From Slackia equolifaciens (GTDB lineage: Bacteria; Actinomycetota; Coriobacteriia; Coriobacteriales; Eggerthellaceae), in assembly GCF_003725995.1 (NCBI RefSeq), contig NZ_QIBX01000022.1, positions 1-41,303 on the forward strand: a DNA stretch of 41,303 nt, in the 5' to 3' direction. The notes beneath the pieces are model-generated. The model saw only the letters and a program-made list of their open reading frames with translations, ran no database searches and was not told the origin of the DNA. A program made the translations under genes and the position numbers. Positions 17,488 through 25,801 of this stretch are shown piece by piece; positions within the stretch are counted from its first letter, which is position 1; each line of letters begins with the position of its first letter.

Positions 17488-17580
17488 GTTACGCCTCCTT
17501 GACAAATCGCCCTATCGCAAACTCATGTATAGTACCATGCACCAACAATCAAAACGCCCCCTGCCAAAAAAGGACAGAGT

Positions 17581-18438
17581 ATGACTGAAAATAACCCGAC
17601 CAACCAGAATGCGACGCAGAGCGGGGCGAACGCCCCTGCGCCCTTTGATACAAACCGCGCGCATAATGCGCCCGAGGCAGGTCATGCGACCGTTTCCGAG
17701 GACCAGCTCGCGCCCCGCTCGTACACCACCGTGTTCTTCGACCTGGATGGCACGCTTTTGCCCATAGACACCAAAACGTTCATGAAGGGCTATATGGCGA
17801 GCATCGGCCGATTCATGGCCGAGCACGGGCTCGATGCCGAAGCCGGAGGCGAGGCGCTGTTCGCCGGCGTGATGGCCATGGGGCAAAACGACGGCAGCGC
17901 GACCAACCGCGATGCGTTCTGGAAGGTGTTTTGCGAACGCATGGGCAAAAGCGCCGAAGAGTGGGAACCGTTGTTCATGGATTATTATCTGAACCGCTTC
18001 GACGAGGTTGGCGCAGGCGTTGAGGCCAACCCTGCTTCTGCCGCGGCGGTGCGCGCCCTGAAAGAACGCGGCTACCGCCTGGCCGTAACCACGATGCCCA
18101 TGTTTCCGCTGGTAGCGGTTGAGGCCCGCCTGCGTTGGGCGGGGCTTAACCCGGAGGATTTCGCCTTTGTCACCACATATGAGAATTCGACCTCGGTCAA
18201 GCCTTACGAGGCGTATTACGCCGAAGCGCTCGGGCGCGCAGGCGTAACCGGCAAAGAGGTGCTCATGGTGGGCAACCATAACCGCGAAGACGGCGGCGCC
18301 ACCAAAGTGGGATGCGACATATACTTTGTGACCGATCACCTGATCGAGACCGAAGACGGCTTGGATGTGTCGGCATGCAAGCATGGCACGATGGAGGAGT
18401 TTGCTCGATTCTGCGAGGCACTGCCCGCTGTTCGATAG
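17581..18438 (+). CDS. HAD-family hydrolase
   Basis: This 285-residue protein is a haloacid-dehalogenase-superfamily phosphatase. After a polar N-terminus of about 45 residues, motif I FFDLDGTLLP (nucleophilic Asp and acid/base Asp, residues 54 and 56) is clear. An alpha-helical cap follows, then motif II LAVTTMPMF (Thr), a lysine in TSVKPYEAYYAEAL (motif III), and motif IV MVGNHNREDGGATKVG. Motif IV has GN-H-N-x-E-D where the family usually has GD-x-x-x-N-D. Substrate unknown. The gene is divergent from queH, with 93 bp between the two starts, and the ATG follows AAAAAAGGACAGAGT. Its final 40 bases are duplicated just downstream. Confidence 0.85.
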   Translation: MTENNPTNQNATQSGANAPAPFDTNRAHNAPEAGHATVSEDQLAPRSYTTVFFDLDGTLLPIDTKTFMKGYMASIGRFMAEHGLDAEAGGEALFAGVMAMGQNDGSATNRDAFWKVFCERMGKSAEEWEPLFMDYYLNRFDEVGAGVEANPASAAAVRALKERGYRLAVTTMPMFPLVAVEARLRWAGLNPEDFAFVTTYENSTSVKPYEAYYAEALGRAGVTGKEVLMVGNHNREDGGATKVGCDIYFVTDHLIETEDGLDVSACKHGTMEEFARFCEALPAVR

Positions 18439-18619
18439 CATGCCCCTGTTTGTCCTTCTGCGAGGTGCTGCTCGCTGTTCGATAGCATGCCCCTCTTAGC
18501 CCACGAGCCCCCTTTCGACCAACGAGCCTCCCAACCAGCTGCGACCTCCGATCGACCAACGAGCCCCAACCAGCTCGCGACCTCCGATCGACCCACGGAC
18601 TCCCAACCAGCTCGCGACC
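18411..18619 (+). repeat. Tandem duplications after the HAD gene
   Basis: The last bases of the HAD gene and its flank (TTCTGCGAGG, then TGTTCGATAGCATGCCCCT) recur about 50 bp downstream at 18461-18493 with a few changes. A second tandem repeat follows. Its unit, AACGAGCC-TCCCAACCAGCT-GCGACCTCCGATCGACC (36-37 bp), is present at 18521-18557 and 18558-18593, with partial units at 18502-18520 and 18594-18619. This fills most of the gene-free stretch before the cold-shock gene terminator. Confidence 0.65.
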
Positions 18620-18669
18620 GAAAAGCTTAGGGCATACGTTTTTTGCCTATAGTCCGAAACTTGTCCCCT

Positions 18670-18702
18670 GCATGAAAATGGGCTCGCAATTGCGAGCCCA
18701 TT
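18670..18702 (-). terminator. Intrinsic terminator of the cold-shock gene
   Basis: A perfect 26-bp palindrome at 18677-18702 (AATGGGCTCGCAA and its complement) is followed on the minus strand by TTTCATG. It lies 62 bp after the stop of the cold-shock protein gene. Confidence 0.8.
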
Positions 18703-18764
18703 GTGTGCTGGATTACATGCGGTAGCAGGGATGCCAACGAAGTGCAAGCCGATGGCCTTGTAAG

Positions 18765-18968
18765 CTAGAGCTTGACCACGTTGCTTGCCTGAAGCTTGCC
18801 GTTTGCCCCCTCGGTTACCTCGAAGGAAACGCGCTGGCCTTCATCGAGAGTCTTGTAGCCGTCCATCTGGATCTCGGAAAAATGGACGAAGATGTCATCG
18901 CCATCTTCACGGGAGATGAACCCATAGCCTTTTTCGGGGTTGAACCATTTGACAGTACCTTCAGCCAT
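18765..18968 (-). CDS. Cold-shock (CspA-family) protein
   Basis: This 67-residue single cold-shock domain is a small five-stranded RNA- and single-strand-DNA-binding protein acting as an RNA chaperone. RNP1 is GYGFISRED (in KGYGFI) and RNP2 is DIFVHFSEI. The start [18 protein letters not shown] is almost canonical. The ATG at 18968 follows GGAAAGAGGCCGAAA. The gene has its own terminator and a noncoding upstream region of about 400 bp, in which a weak promoter can be proposed on the minus strand near 19110-19140 (TTGTGA, 18 bp, TATGTA). The gene is monocistronic. Confidence 0.95.
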   Translation of the reverse strand: MAEGTVKWFNPEKGYGFISREDGDDIFVHFSEIQMDGYKTLDEGQRVSFEVTEGANGKLQASNVVKL

Positions 18969-19365
18969 TTTCGGCCTCTTTCCCCTTCCCTTGCTTAGGG
19001 GGAAGTAAAACGCCCGGCGAACGCCGGTAAACCACATTCCATCCTACCGAAAGTCAAACCGTTCAACCAAGGCAAAACGAAGCGCTCCAGAGGTGGAACC
19101 ATACATAGCCATCGTCAAACATTCGTCACAAAAAATACGTAAGGTTTCGGTAAAAGGGCGTAATACACCGCTGAAAGGTTACGTGAAAATAACTCTAAAG
19201 ATAGTTAAGAGTCGGCTACGCCGGAATACAAGCACCCGGGTGGCAGAGGCGAGGGGCGGAGAACTTCCCGCGGCGGAGGCTGGGTGCAGCGAGCACCCAA
19301 GCGGCAGAAGCAAGAAATAACGCGAACGGCATTTGAGCGACGGAGCGGGAAAACGAGTCGGGTCC
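18969..19365. other. Gene-free stretch upstream of the cold-shock gene
   Basis: The part next to the csp gene (about 19040-19210) is AT-richer and probably holds its promoter and leader. From about 19225 to 19310 there are two related GC-rich words (GCACCCGGGTGGCAGAGGCGA and GCACCCAAGCGGCAGAAGCAA) and a small hairpin GGGTGC/GCACCC at 19282-19298. That hairpin may end the ruvB-side transcript, which stops at 19366. No gene is supported. Confidence 0.4.
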
Positions 19366-19773
19366 CTACACGTCGAGCTCTTGCTCCATCCGATCGAGAT
19401 CCTCCTCGGTGAGAACGCCGTCGCCCTCGGGAACATCCACCCCGAAAGCTTGAGCGAGAGCATGGGCCTGCCCGCGGCGCAGCTCAGCCACCTGGCCCGA
19501 ACCCGCCTGGTCGAGATAGTGCGCCTCGAGCAAAAGGCCGCGCACCAGGTACTCCGCAACGCGCGGATCGGTACCCGAAACAGAGAGGATGGAGGCGAAG
19601 CTCTCGGGATTGAGCCCCAAAACAACGCCGGCATCCATATCAAGCGCCTGCGAGATGGCGTCCTCCACCGATTCCGCCGCCTCGGTCGGATCCACCATGC
19701 CATGCTCGAGACTGCGGCGAAGGCCGCGCACGAACTGCATGATCAGGCGCATCAAATAATCTTGTTGAAGCAT
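19366..19773 (-). CDS. Conserved small protein, DUF6483-like
   Basis: The 135-residue acidic helical protein begins MLQQDYLMRLIMQFVRGLRR, a pattern (xQDYxMRxI) resembling DUF6483 proteins of Firmicutes and Actinobacteria. The middle has LGLNPESFASILSVSG, and the C-terminus carries an EF-hand-like acidic stretch (DVPEGDGVLTEEDLDRME). Function unknown. The ATG at 19773 follows GGAGGTAGAGCG. It lies 57 bp after ruvB on the same strand and is probably the last gene of the ruvCAB transcript. The family assignment is from pattern memory only. Confidence 0.65.
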   Translation of the reverse strand: MLQQDYLMRLIMQFVRGLRRSLEHGMVDPTEAAESVEDAISQALDMDAGVVLGLNPESFASILSVSGTDPRVAEYLVRGLLLEAHYLDQAGSGQVAELRRGQAHALAQAFGVDVPEGDGVLTEEDLDRMEQELDV

Positions 19774-19830
19774 CGCTCTACCTCCGATGTGCCGCTCTAC
19801 CTCCGATGTGCGCAGTTGCAGCAGATTGCC

Positions 19831-20895
19831 TTATTCGTGCTTGATGCCCAGATGCTCGAATGCGCGCCCCGTTGCCTGACGGCCTTTGGGCGTGCGCATG
19901 ATAAGGCCCTGCTGAATCAGATAAGGCTCGTAGACGTCCTCCACCGTGTCGGGGTCCTCAGAAAGCGCCGACGCGAGCGTAGAAAGCCCCACCGGACGAC
20001 CGCCGAACGACACGCACAAAAGCTCGAGAATCTTGTTGTCCAGCGCGTCAAGACCCAGCGCGTCCACCTCGAAAAAGCTCAGCGCCCGCGCCGCGGTATC
20101 TTCGTCTATATCGCCCGTACCGCGCACCTGCGCCCAATCGCGCACACGCTTGAGCAGGCGGTTTGCCAGACGCGGCGTGCCACGGCTACGGCGGGCTATT
20201 TCTAGCGCACCCTCTTCATCCACCGCTACGTCCAGAATTCCGGCGGAGCGCTTCACGATGTCGGCGAGCTCCTCGGGCGTGTAATAGTCGAGCCTGAACA
20301 CGATGCCGAAGCGATCGCGCAGCGGACCCGTGAGCAAACCCGTTCGCGTGGTTGCGCCCACGAGCGTGAAGCGCGGCAAATCGAGACGGATGCTGCGCGC
20401 AGCGGGCCCCTTGCCAACGATGATGTCAAGCACATAATCCTCGAGGGCAGGATAGAGGACCTCCTCCACCTGACGGTTGAGGCGGTGGATCTCATCGATG
20501 AACAGAACATCGCCCTCGTCGAGGTTGGAGAGAATTGCCGCCAAATCGCCTGGGCGCGCAATGGCGGGACCGCTCGTGGTGCGAATATTGGCACCCAGTT
20601 CGTTGGCGACCACCGTGGCGAGAGTGGTTTTGCCCAAGCCGGGAGGGCCGCTGAACAGCACGTGATCCATGCACTCGCCGCGCTGCCGCGCTGCTTGAAT
20701 CAGAATCGCCAGGCTTTCTTTCACACGCGTTTGCCCCAGATAGTCATCCAGATGCTTGGGACGCAGCGAGCGATCGAGGGCCAGATCGTCCTCGGTGAGC
20801 TCGGGCGTGACCGCACGCATGGGCGCAGATGAGCGCGAGGAGGAGCTCCCCGCCTCAAACATCACGCCTTCCAATTGTATTCCGTCTTGCACCAT
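19831..20895 (-). CDS. ruvB: Holliday junction branch migration helicase RuvB
   Basis: The 354-residue AAA+ motor drives branch migration of Holliday junctions together with RuvA. Walker A is GPPGLGKTT, Walker [10 protein letters not shown], sensor 1 GATTRTG, and the arginine finger lies in GPLRDRFG. The C-terminal winged helix ([29 protein letters not shown]) is intact. The start at 20895 follows TAGGAGTTCT, seven bases after the ruvA stop. The N-terminus includes an acidic and serine-rich leader ([10 protein letters not shown]) before the conserved [12 protein letters not shown]. Order ruvC-ruvA-ruvB on one strand, with gaps of 7-8 bp, indicates an operon. Confidence 0.97.
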   Translation of the reverse strand: MVQDGIQLEGVMFEAGSSSSRSSAPMRAVTPELTEDDLALDRSLRPKHLDDYLGQTRVKESLAILIQAARQRGECMDHVLFSGPPGLGKTTLATVVANELGANIRTTSGPAIARPGDLAAILSNLDEGDVLFIDEIHRLNRQVEEVLYPALEDYVLDIIVGKGPAARSIRLDLPRFTLVGATTRTGLLTGPLRDRFGIVFRLDYYTPEELADIVKRSAGILDVAVDEEGALEIARRSRGTPRLANRLLKRVRDWAQVRGTGDIDEDTAARALSFFEVDALGLDALDNKILELLCVSFGGRPVGLSTLASALSEDPDTVEDVYEPYLIQQGLIMRTPKGRQATGRAFEHLGIKHE

Positions 20896-20902
20896 AGAAC
20901 TC

Positions 20903-21490
20903 CTAGCCTAGCCTCTTGAGGGCATATTGTAGCAGCGCGCTTTCGGTGCTGGCAGATTCGGGAGCATCCTTGAGTGCAAGATCCGCCTCGGCCGAGGTGA
21001 ATCCCATGGCGAGCAGCGCATCGCGCGCACCCTTGAGGCGCTCTGCCGCCGCGGCAGCCTGCTGCGTGAACAGGGTATCCTCCGCCTGCGCATCCAAGCT
21101 GCCCTTGAGCTCGAGAATCAAACGCTGGGCGGTCTTTTTGCCCACGCCCGGAATAGTGGACACCGCCTTTACGTCCTGCGATTGGATGGCGGCGATAAGC
21201 TCTTGGGGCGAAAACGACGAAAGCGCGGCAAGCGCAACCTTTGGGCCTACACCCGACACCGTAATCAGACGCTCGAACAGGGCTTTTTCTCCCTGATCGA
21301 GAAAACCGTAGAGCGCGATGGCATCCTCGCGCACGGCGAGGTAGGTGAACACGCTCACTGCGGCACCGCGATCGGGCAGTTTGGCTATGTCCGATGCCGG
21401 CATGCCCACCTGGTAGCCTATGCCGTTCACATCAATAAAGGCGTGCGTTGCGGTACGGCCTGCCATAACACCCTTCAAAAAAGCTATCAT
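20903..21490 (-). CDS. ruvA: Holliday junction-binding protein RuvA
   Basis: This 195-residue DNA-binding subunit tetramerises on four-way junctions and recruits RuvB. The N-terminal OB fold begins [12 protein letters not shown] and includes [16 protein letters not shown]. Two helix-hairpin-helix motifs follow ([14 protein letters not shown] and [18 protein letters not shown]). The C-terminal domain III that touches RuvB ends [18 protein letters not shown]. The start at 21490 follows AGGATTTCGC, eight bases after ruvC. Confidence 0.96.
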   Translation of the reverse strand: MIAFLKGVMAGRTATHAFIDVNGIGYQVGMPASDIAKLPDRGAAVSVFTYLAVREDAIALYGFLDQGEKALFERLITVSGVGPKVALAALSSFSPQELIAAIQSQDVKAVSTIPGVGKKTAQRLILELKGSLDAQAEDTLFTQQAAAAAERLKGARDALLAMGFTSAEADLALKDAPESASTESALLQYALKRLG

Positions 21491-21498
21491 GCGAAATC

Positions 21499-21981
21499 CT
21501 ATCCGTGCGTTACGTAGCAGATGGCGGCGGCGAGGGCGTCGGCCGCATGATCAGGATGCGGAACCTCATCCAACCCCAGAATCTGTTTGACCATATATTG
21601 GACCTGGGCCTTCTCCGCATTGCCTTCGCCTACCACAGCAAGCTTGATAGCCGCGGGCGCAAACTCGCCCACATCAAGACCGCCTTCGGCGCAAGCCACG
21701 AGCACCGCCCCTCGCGCCTGCCCCGTGGCAAACGCGCTGGGGGCGTTCAGACCGAACAGAACCGTCTCGATTCCCAGACACGTGGGGCCATAACGCTTCA
21801 CCACGAGCGCCATCTGATCATGCAGCTTCAGCAAACGCTGCGCCAACGACATGTCTTTTGTGGTGGAAATGCAGCCGTACGCCACGCATGAGAGCCGCGA
21901 CCCGCGCTGCTCGATTACGCCCCAGCCCGTATTGGCCAGGCCCGGATCGATTCCCAATATGGTTCGCGCTTGCCGCTGCAC
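21499..21981 (-). CDS. ruvC: Holliday junction resolvase RuvC
   Basis: The 160-residue endonuclease cuts Holliday junctions symmetrically. Catalytic acidic residues are visible in GIDPGLANTGWG (Asp), CLGIETVLFG (Glu) and PHPDHAADALAAA (two Asp). I favour a GTG start at 21981, a few residues before ILGIDPG, because AAAGGCGGCG lies upstream and a plausible promoter sits between it and the preceding gene. A TTG at 22044 in the same frame would add 21 residues that do not resemble RuvC. The start is the least certain part of this call. Confidence 0.9.
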   Translation of the reverse strand: MQRQARTILGIDPGLANTGWGVIEQRGSRLSCVAYGCISTTKDMSLAQRLLKLHDQMALVVKRYGPTCLGIETVLFGLNAPSAFATGQARGAVLVACAEGGLDVGEFAPAAIKLAVVGEGNAEKAQVQYMVKQILGLDEVPHPDHAADALAAAICYVTHG

Positions 21982-22016
21982 TACGCCGCGCCGCCTTTCT
22001 ATCAAACGTCTGTTCG

Positions 22017-22044
22017 ATAATAGTAGCACGAAGTCAAGCGACAA
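22017..22044 (-). promoter_or_regulatory. Candidate promoter of ruvCAB
   Basis: On the minus strand TTGTCG (22044-22039) and TATTAT (22022-22017) are 16 bp apart. Transcription would begin close to 22009, about 28 bases before the GTG start of ruvC. Confidence 0.45.
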
Positions 22045-22050
22045 CGCGGC

Positions 22051-23226
22051 TTATTTCAATTTTTCAGAAAGCTCTCGAGAATCGCAGGCATCCTTCTGCG
22101 GCATGCTGCTAGCGGCCGAACCCTCTTCCGTTGCAGCGGCCGAACCCTCTTCCGTCGCGGCGGGCAGCTCCTCGGCGCGCCCGCGCCCGGCGATGCGCTT
22201 GCGCGCCTTCATCTCGGGCTGATCGGCGCCGCGGAAGGTCTTGGTGCGCTGAATGAGCACCGCACCGATCAGGAAAGGCATCCAGAACACAATGCCGCGA
22301 TACACAAGCACCGCCGCCATGCCCGCCGCCGAATTCACGTGATAGGCGTTGAACAGCACCACCACGGCAGCCTCTACAACGCCCACGCCCTGCGGCGTGA
22401 TGGAGATCATGGCAAAGAGCGTGGCTACTACGTAGCCGCAGATGAGCGCTTCGGCGCCGTGAATCCCAAACGCCACGCCGCATAGGCAGAACGCCGCCAG
22501 CTCGCATGTGCTCGCAATGATGGAGCAGCCGAACGCCTTCAAGGCGGTCTTGGGATTATGGGCTATGATGCCCGCGGCTTCGCCGAAAGACGCCACGGCG
22601 GTTTCGGCCCAGGGGCGCAGCTCCTTCTTCCTGAATTTCATCATCACCTTGTTCACCAGGCGCTCCACCGGATGCAAAAGGCTCACCAACGTAGCAGGGC
22701 TCTTGCGCCCCACCACCATGATGCCGCCCATGAACGCAACCAAAAACACCACCACAAGGCCGAGGAGGAACCACGCGGGGCTCAAGTTGCCCGTTATCTC
22801 GAGGATGATGAAGCCGATGATCATGATGGTCATGAAGCCCGACTCGATGGTCATTTGCATGAGCAATGCCGCCGAGGTTGCCTTGCCGCCGGGGATGCCG
22901 CGGCGGCGCGCGTCATCCACCACAAGCGTAGCACCCGCCATGTTGAGCGACGGCGCGACCGTGTTCATGAAAAACGTGCCGAACACTAGAGGCAACGTAT
23001 CGCGGGGGCTCATTTTTTCGCCTACCGCAGCGAACGAGAAATGGTACGCCCAGCTTTGTGCATAGTATTTGCCCAGCTGAGTGAGCACAGCAAGAATGAG
23101 CGGAATGATGGAGCCGCGCTGCACGGTTTCCGCGAGCTCAACCAGCTGGTCGCCGCGCATGATGATAAACACCAAAACGATGACGATGACCACACCGATA
23201 AAGATGTTGCGAATGCTTGGCTTCAA
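22051..23226 (-). CDS. Flippase-like / lysylphosphatidylglycerol synthase TM-domain protein
   Basis: The protein is about 391 residues long with seven to eight TM helices and belongs to the UPF0104/LPG synthase transmembrane family (Pfam PF03706 type), whose members move or modify lipids. Motifs are FGTFFMNTVAPSLNMAGA and MISITPQGVGVVEAAVVVLF, the latter with the P-Q-G-x-G-x-x-E family hallmark. There is no catalytic GNAT domain, so it is a stand-alone transmembrane unit. The C-terminal tail contains an 8-residue direct repeat (AATEEGSA twice). I prefer a TTG start at 23226, because GCGAGGAGCGCT precedes it at ideal spacing; an ATG seven codons earlier has no SD. It lies upstream of ruvC on the same strand. 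A TATAAT box at 23302-23297 (minus strand) may be its -10 element. Confidence 0.8.
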   Translation of the reverse strand: MKPSIRNIFIGVVIVIVLVFIIMRGDQLVELAETVQRGSIIPLILAVLTQLGKYYAQSWAYHFSFAAVGEKMSPRDTLPLVFGTFFMNTVAPSLNMAGATLVVDDARRRGIPGGKATSAALLMQMTIESGFMTIMIIGFIILEITGNLSPAWFLLGLVVVFLVAFMGGIMVVGRKSPATLVSLLHPVERLVNKVMMKFRKKELRPWAETAVASFGEAAGIIAHNPKTALKAFGCSIIASTCELAAFCLCGVAFGIHGAEALICGYVVATLFAMISITPQGVGVVEAAVVVLFNAYHVNSAAGMAAVLVYRGIVFWMPFLIGAVLIQRTKTFRGADQPEMKARKRIAGRGRAEELPAATEEGSAAATEEGSAASSMPQKDACDSRELSEKLK

Positions 23227-23602
23227 AGCGCTCCTCGCTATCCGCATCGCAGGCGGAAACGCCGAGCGAATGCATCACGGAACCAATAACCGCCTGATTA
23301 TACCCGTTGCATAGCGTTTCGCGCGAGCATGGGCGCAAGGCGTCATAAACCGAGGCGTCATTGGAGCCGCGCCGTAACGCTCCCGTTGCCGCACCGTCAC
23401 CTGTGCGAGGAGGAATAGCGCGAGCGACCGCACGAAGGCGGAGCAGCACTCGAGTAAGGCAATCGACTAAGCGGCGTTGCCGCAGGCGTAGGATCGAGGT
23501 GACGAAGCATGCACCCGCCGGGACATACAGCAGCGATGCGCAGACCTGACAAGGGCGCGCATCCGTTGTCACGACGCCCTCTCGCCGCCAGCCGGCCTAC
23601 CA
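23227..23602. other. Gene-free stretch between flippase and SMR genes
   Basis: About 375 bp without a supportable gene. Minus-strand frames are open through it but lack an SD and give R/A-rich translations typical of GC-rich shadow frames. Towards the flippase gene a good -10 box TATAAT (plus-strand 23297-23302) is seen, without a clear -35. I looked for RNase P, tmRNA or 6S RNA signatures and saw none. Confidence 0.4.
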
Positions 23603-24010
23603 CTACGCCGCCTGGTTGGCCTTTGCCACCTGCTCGTCGTTGTGCTGCTGCGTGCCGGCATTCATAAGCACGATGCCCGCCACGACGAGCGCGATACCCA
23701 AGCCCGTGTACAGGGAAAACGGCTCGCTCCAAATAACGCATCCGATAACCGTGGTGGCAACCGTGCCCAAGCCGCCCCAAATGCCGTACGCCAAGCCCAG
23801 GGGCACATGCTTCAATACGAACACGAACAAGCCGAACGAGATCACATACGCCACCACAACCAAAAGCGACGGCACTAACACGGTGAAGCCCTCCGACATC
23901 TTGAGCATGGTGGTGCCAAACACCTCGGCAACGATGGACACGGCCAAAAGGGCGTATCCGATCCCGTCGCCGCCGAGCTTCTTCCTCAGGTTCTTCTTCA
24001 TCTCACCCAT
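23603..24010 (-). CDS. Small multidrug resistance (SMR) efflux protein, subunit 2
   Basis: The 135-residue protein has four TM helices and belongs to the SMR family, which exports cationic drugs or metabolites by proton antiport. The essential TM1 glutamate is in VSIVAEVFGTTMLK, and the TM2-TM3 pattern LAYGIWGGLGTVATTVIG is typical. The N-terminus (MGEMKKNLRKKLGG) is basic and longer than in EmrE. The start at 24010 follows TAGGTGCGATCC. It begins nine bases after the stop of a second SMR gene, so the two are co-translated and probably form a heterodimer, as in EbrAB-type pairs. Expression is likely controlled by the divergent MerR gene. Confidence 0.9.
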   Translation of the reverse strand: MGEMKKNLRKKLGGDGIGYALLAVSIVAEVFGTTMLKMSEGFTVLVPSLLVVVAYVISFGLFVFVLKHVPLGLAYGIWGGLGTVATTVIGCVIWSEPFSLYTGLGIALVVAGIVLMNAGTQQHNDEQVAKANQAA

Positions 24011-24019
24011 GGATCGCAC

Positions 24020-24337
24020 CTACATTCCCATTTCCAAAATCACTACGCCGCCTATGATGCACGCCAGGCCAAGCGCCTTTTTCAGGTTGAATCCTTCGTT
24101 CCACACGATCGCGCCCACCACCGCGGTAAGCGCGATGCCCAAGCCCGTCCACATCGCATACACCGGACCTATGGGCAGATGCTCGAGCGTTTGGGCGATG
24201 AAGTAGAACGCGATGGCATACCCCGCCACCGTGCCCAAGAGCGGCAGCTTACGCTGAAAGCCGTTCGAAAGCTTCATCATGGAGTCGCCGAACACCTCGG
24301 CCGCCACCGCGATTGCCATCATTAAAAACGGATGCAT
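24020..24337 (-). CDS. Small multidrug resistance (SMR) efflux protein, subunit 1
   Basis: This 105-residue four-helix SMR protein begins MHPFLMMAIAVAAEVFGDSM, with the conserved glutamate in the first helix, followed by IGPVYAMWTGLGIALTAVVG. The length is that of classical EmrE-like subunits. The ATG at 24337 follows AAAGAGGAAAT. It is the first gene of the pair, and the leader between it and the MerR-type promoter contains three 21-bp tandem repeats. Substrate cannot be deduced; quaternary ammonium compounds, guanidinium or polyamines are the known choices for such pairs. Confidence 0.9.
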   Translation of the reverse strand: MHPFLMMAIAVAAEVFGDSMMKLSNGFQRKLPLLGTVAGYAIAFYFIAQTLEHLPIGPVYAMWTGLGIALTAVVGAIVWNEGFNLKKALGLACIIGGVVILEMGM

Positions 24338-24377
24338 ATTTCCTCTTTCTACCTTCCCGTGTAACCGCAGCACCACC

Positions 24378-24440
24378 CCGCAAGGGTTCTGCGATTCTCC
24401 GCGAGGGTTCTGCGATTCCCCGCGAGGGCTCTGCGATTCC
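24378..24440 (-). repeat. 21-bp tandem repeat x 3 in the SMR leader
   Basis: Three head-to-tail units (24378-24398, 24399-24419, 24420-24440) with consensus CCGCGAGGGTTCTGCGATTCC differ at one or two positions. The repeat lies in the untranslated leader between the -10 box and the SMR start, so it would be transcribed. Its period of 21 bp equals two helical turns. Confidence 0.8.
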
Positions 24441-24457
24441 CTTTCTTGTGCTCCGAT

Positions 24458-24488
24458 AGGTTAAACTATCCCATAATGGGAGAGTCAA
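24458..24488 (-). promoter_or_regulatory. MerR-type promoter/operator of the SMR genes
   Basis: On the minus strand TTGACT (24488-24483) and TAACCT (24463-24458) are separated by 19 bp, the over-long spacing diagnostic of MerR-activated promoters. A 13-bp perfect dyad with one central base, TCCCAT-A-ATGGGA (24469-24481), sits in the spacer, as in BmrR- and MerR-type operators. The divergent gene at 24592 encodes a MerR-family protein, which probably binds here. Confidence 0.8.
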
Positions 24489-24591
24489 GCGATATTTACG
24501 CATATGTCCCGAACGCAAAAGACAAGCAAAAATGCGTCGAACGTGCCCTATCGAAAGCGCAGGCTAACAAGATGAAGAAAGGGCGGCACGC

Positions 24592-25680
24592 ATGAAGGGT
24601 GAGCTGCTGAGCATCGGAGAAGTGTCGAAAATGAAAGGCGTAGGCGTGAAATCGCTGCGCTATTACGAACGCATGGGCGTGCTTCCGCCGGCATACGTAG
24701 ACCCCGATAGCGGATACCGATACTACTCCATGCACCAAATGGTGGACATCGATATCATCACCACCTGTATTGACCTGGGAATTCCCCTGCGAGAGCTGCG
24801 CAGCTACATGGATGAGGGCGGCATAGCCGACCTTGAAGCCTTGCTCGCGTGGAGCCGCGAAATAGCAGTCCAAAACCTGCGCCGGGCCGAAATCACACTC
24901 AGCCAGCTTGATGGCTATCTAGACGAAGCGCGCACGCAGAAGAAGCTTGCCGAAGCGCCTACGCCGCACGAGCGCAGCCTTCCCAAGCAGCTTTTGCTCT
25001 GCAAGCAATGGCGCGAAGAACGGTTCAATCTAAAACGTTACACCACCGATACAACTCAACTATACGAACAGGCCAAGGCGGCGGGAATCATCCCGCTCTA
25101 TGCGCAGGGGCTGGTAAGCTTTGCGCCCAACTGCGCCGAGTCGAGCGTCGCAAAGCCATCCCCGAAGACAGACTGCATGCCGCCAAGCGCTCCGGACGCA
25201 TCCAACGTCCCTGACGACAAGAACGAACCCCATCCCTCGGATGCTGCCTTGCTCGTCGGCGACGACACGGGGGCAAACCCGCTCGATACCCACCAAGCAA
25301 GCGACGCGCCGTACAGCGGCGCTCATTCACATCGCGGCAATGCGGCAAACACCAGCGCGAGCCCATACTGCAGCAATATCGCAGGTCACCGACGCACCTG
25401 GTATACATTCGTTGCCGTCGCTATTCCTTCATGGATGACAGTGCGCCATTCGCACGAAGCAATTCGCGCGGCGGGCGAAGGGCGCATCAAGACAATTCCA
25501 GCCGACACGTTTCACGGATGGCGTATAAAAGCCCCCACCTTAAGCGAGTGTCTTGAGACGTTGTTCGATCACTGCGAGCGCGTAGAGAGCACCGTCATCT
25601 CAACCGAAATCTGGGATGCTGGCATCAACGGAGCCAATTATGCAGTAGAAGTTTTGACAACCCGCTCGCCGTCCTTTTGA
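24592..25680 (+). CDS. MerR-family regulator with effector-binding domain and a disordered insertion
   Basis: This 362-residue transcriptional regulator has an N-terminal MerR winged helix (LSIGEVSKMKGVGVKSLRYY, then GVLPPAYVDPDSGYRYYS). A coiled-coil dimerisation helix follows to about residue 125, then a GyrI-like effector-binding domain. That domain starts about residue 130 (LPKQLLLCKQW), resumes at TWYTFVAVAIPS, and ends with WDAGINGANYAVEVLT. Residues 181-268 are a hydrophilic Pro/Ser/Asp/Ala-rich insertion absent from BmrR-like relatives as I know them. Divergent from the SMR pair, with a 19-bp-spacer MerR promoter in between, it is the likely drug-responsive activator. The ATG at 24592 follows AAAGGGCGG. 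It is the last gene before repeat element A. Confidence 0.88.
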   Translation: MKGELLSIGEVSKMKGVGVKSLRYYERMGVLPPAYVDPDSGYRYYSMHQMVDIDIITTCIDLGIPLRELRSYMDEGGIADLEALLAWSREIAVQNLRRAEITLSQLDGYLDEARTQKKLAEAPTPHERSLPKQLLLCKQWREERFNLKRYTTDTTQLYEQAKAAGIIPLYAQGLVSFAPNCAESSVAKPSPKTDCMPPSAPDASNVPDDKNEPHPSDAALLVGDDTGANPLDTHQASDAPYSGAHSHRGNAANTSASPYCSNIAGHRRTWYTFVAVAIPSWMTVRHSHEAIRAAGEGRIKTIPADTFHGWRIKAPTLSECLETLFDHCERVESTVISTEIWDAGINGANYAVEVLTTRSPSF

Positions 25681-25801
25681 CGCACTTCTATAGCCTCGCC
25701 CTGATGCCTACGCCCCGATGGCGCGTAGGCAGCGTTTGGACAAACCCGACGTGTACCGACAACAATACGGCACCCAACGATATGACTACGAGGGCACTAA
25801 A

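Noticed and set aside
17488-17580. TTGACA near 17513 as a promoter of the HAD gene
   Set aside because: The only reasonable -10 (TATAGT) is more than 20 bp away, too far for a normal sigma-70 promoter without further evidence.
23240-23602. RNase P RNA, tmRNA or 6S RNA in the gap before the SMR genes
   Set aside because: None of the conserved core words of these RNAs could be found on either strand.
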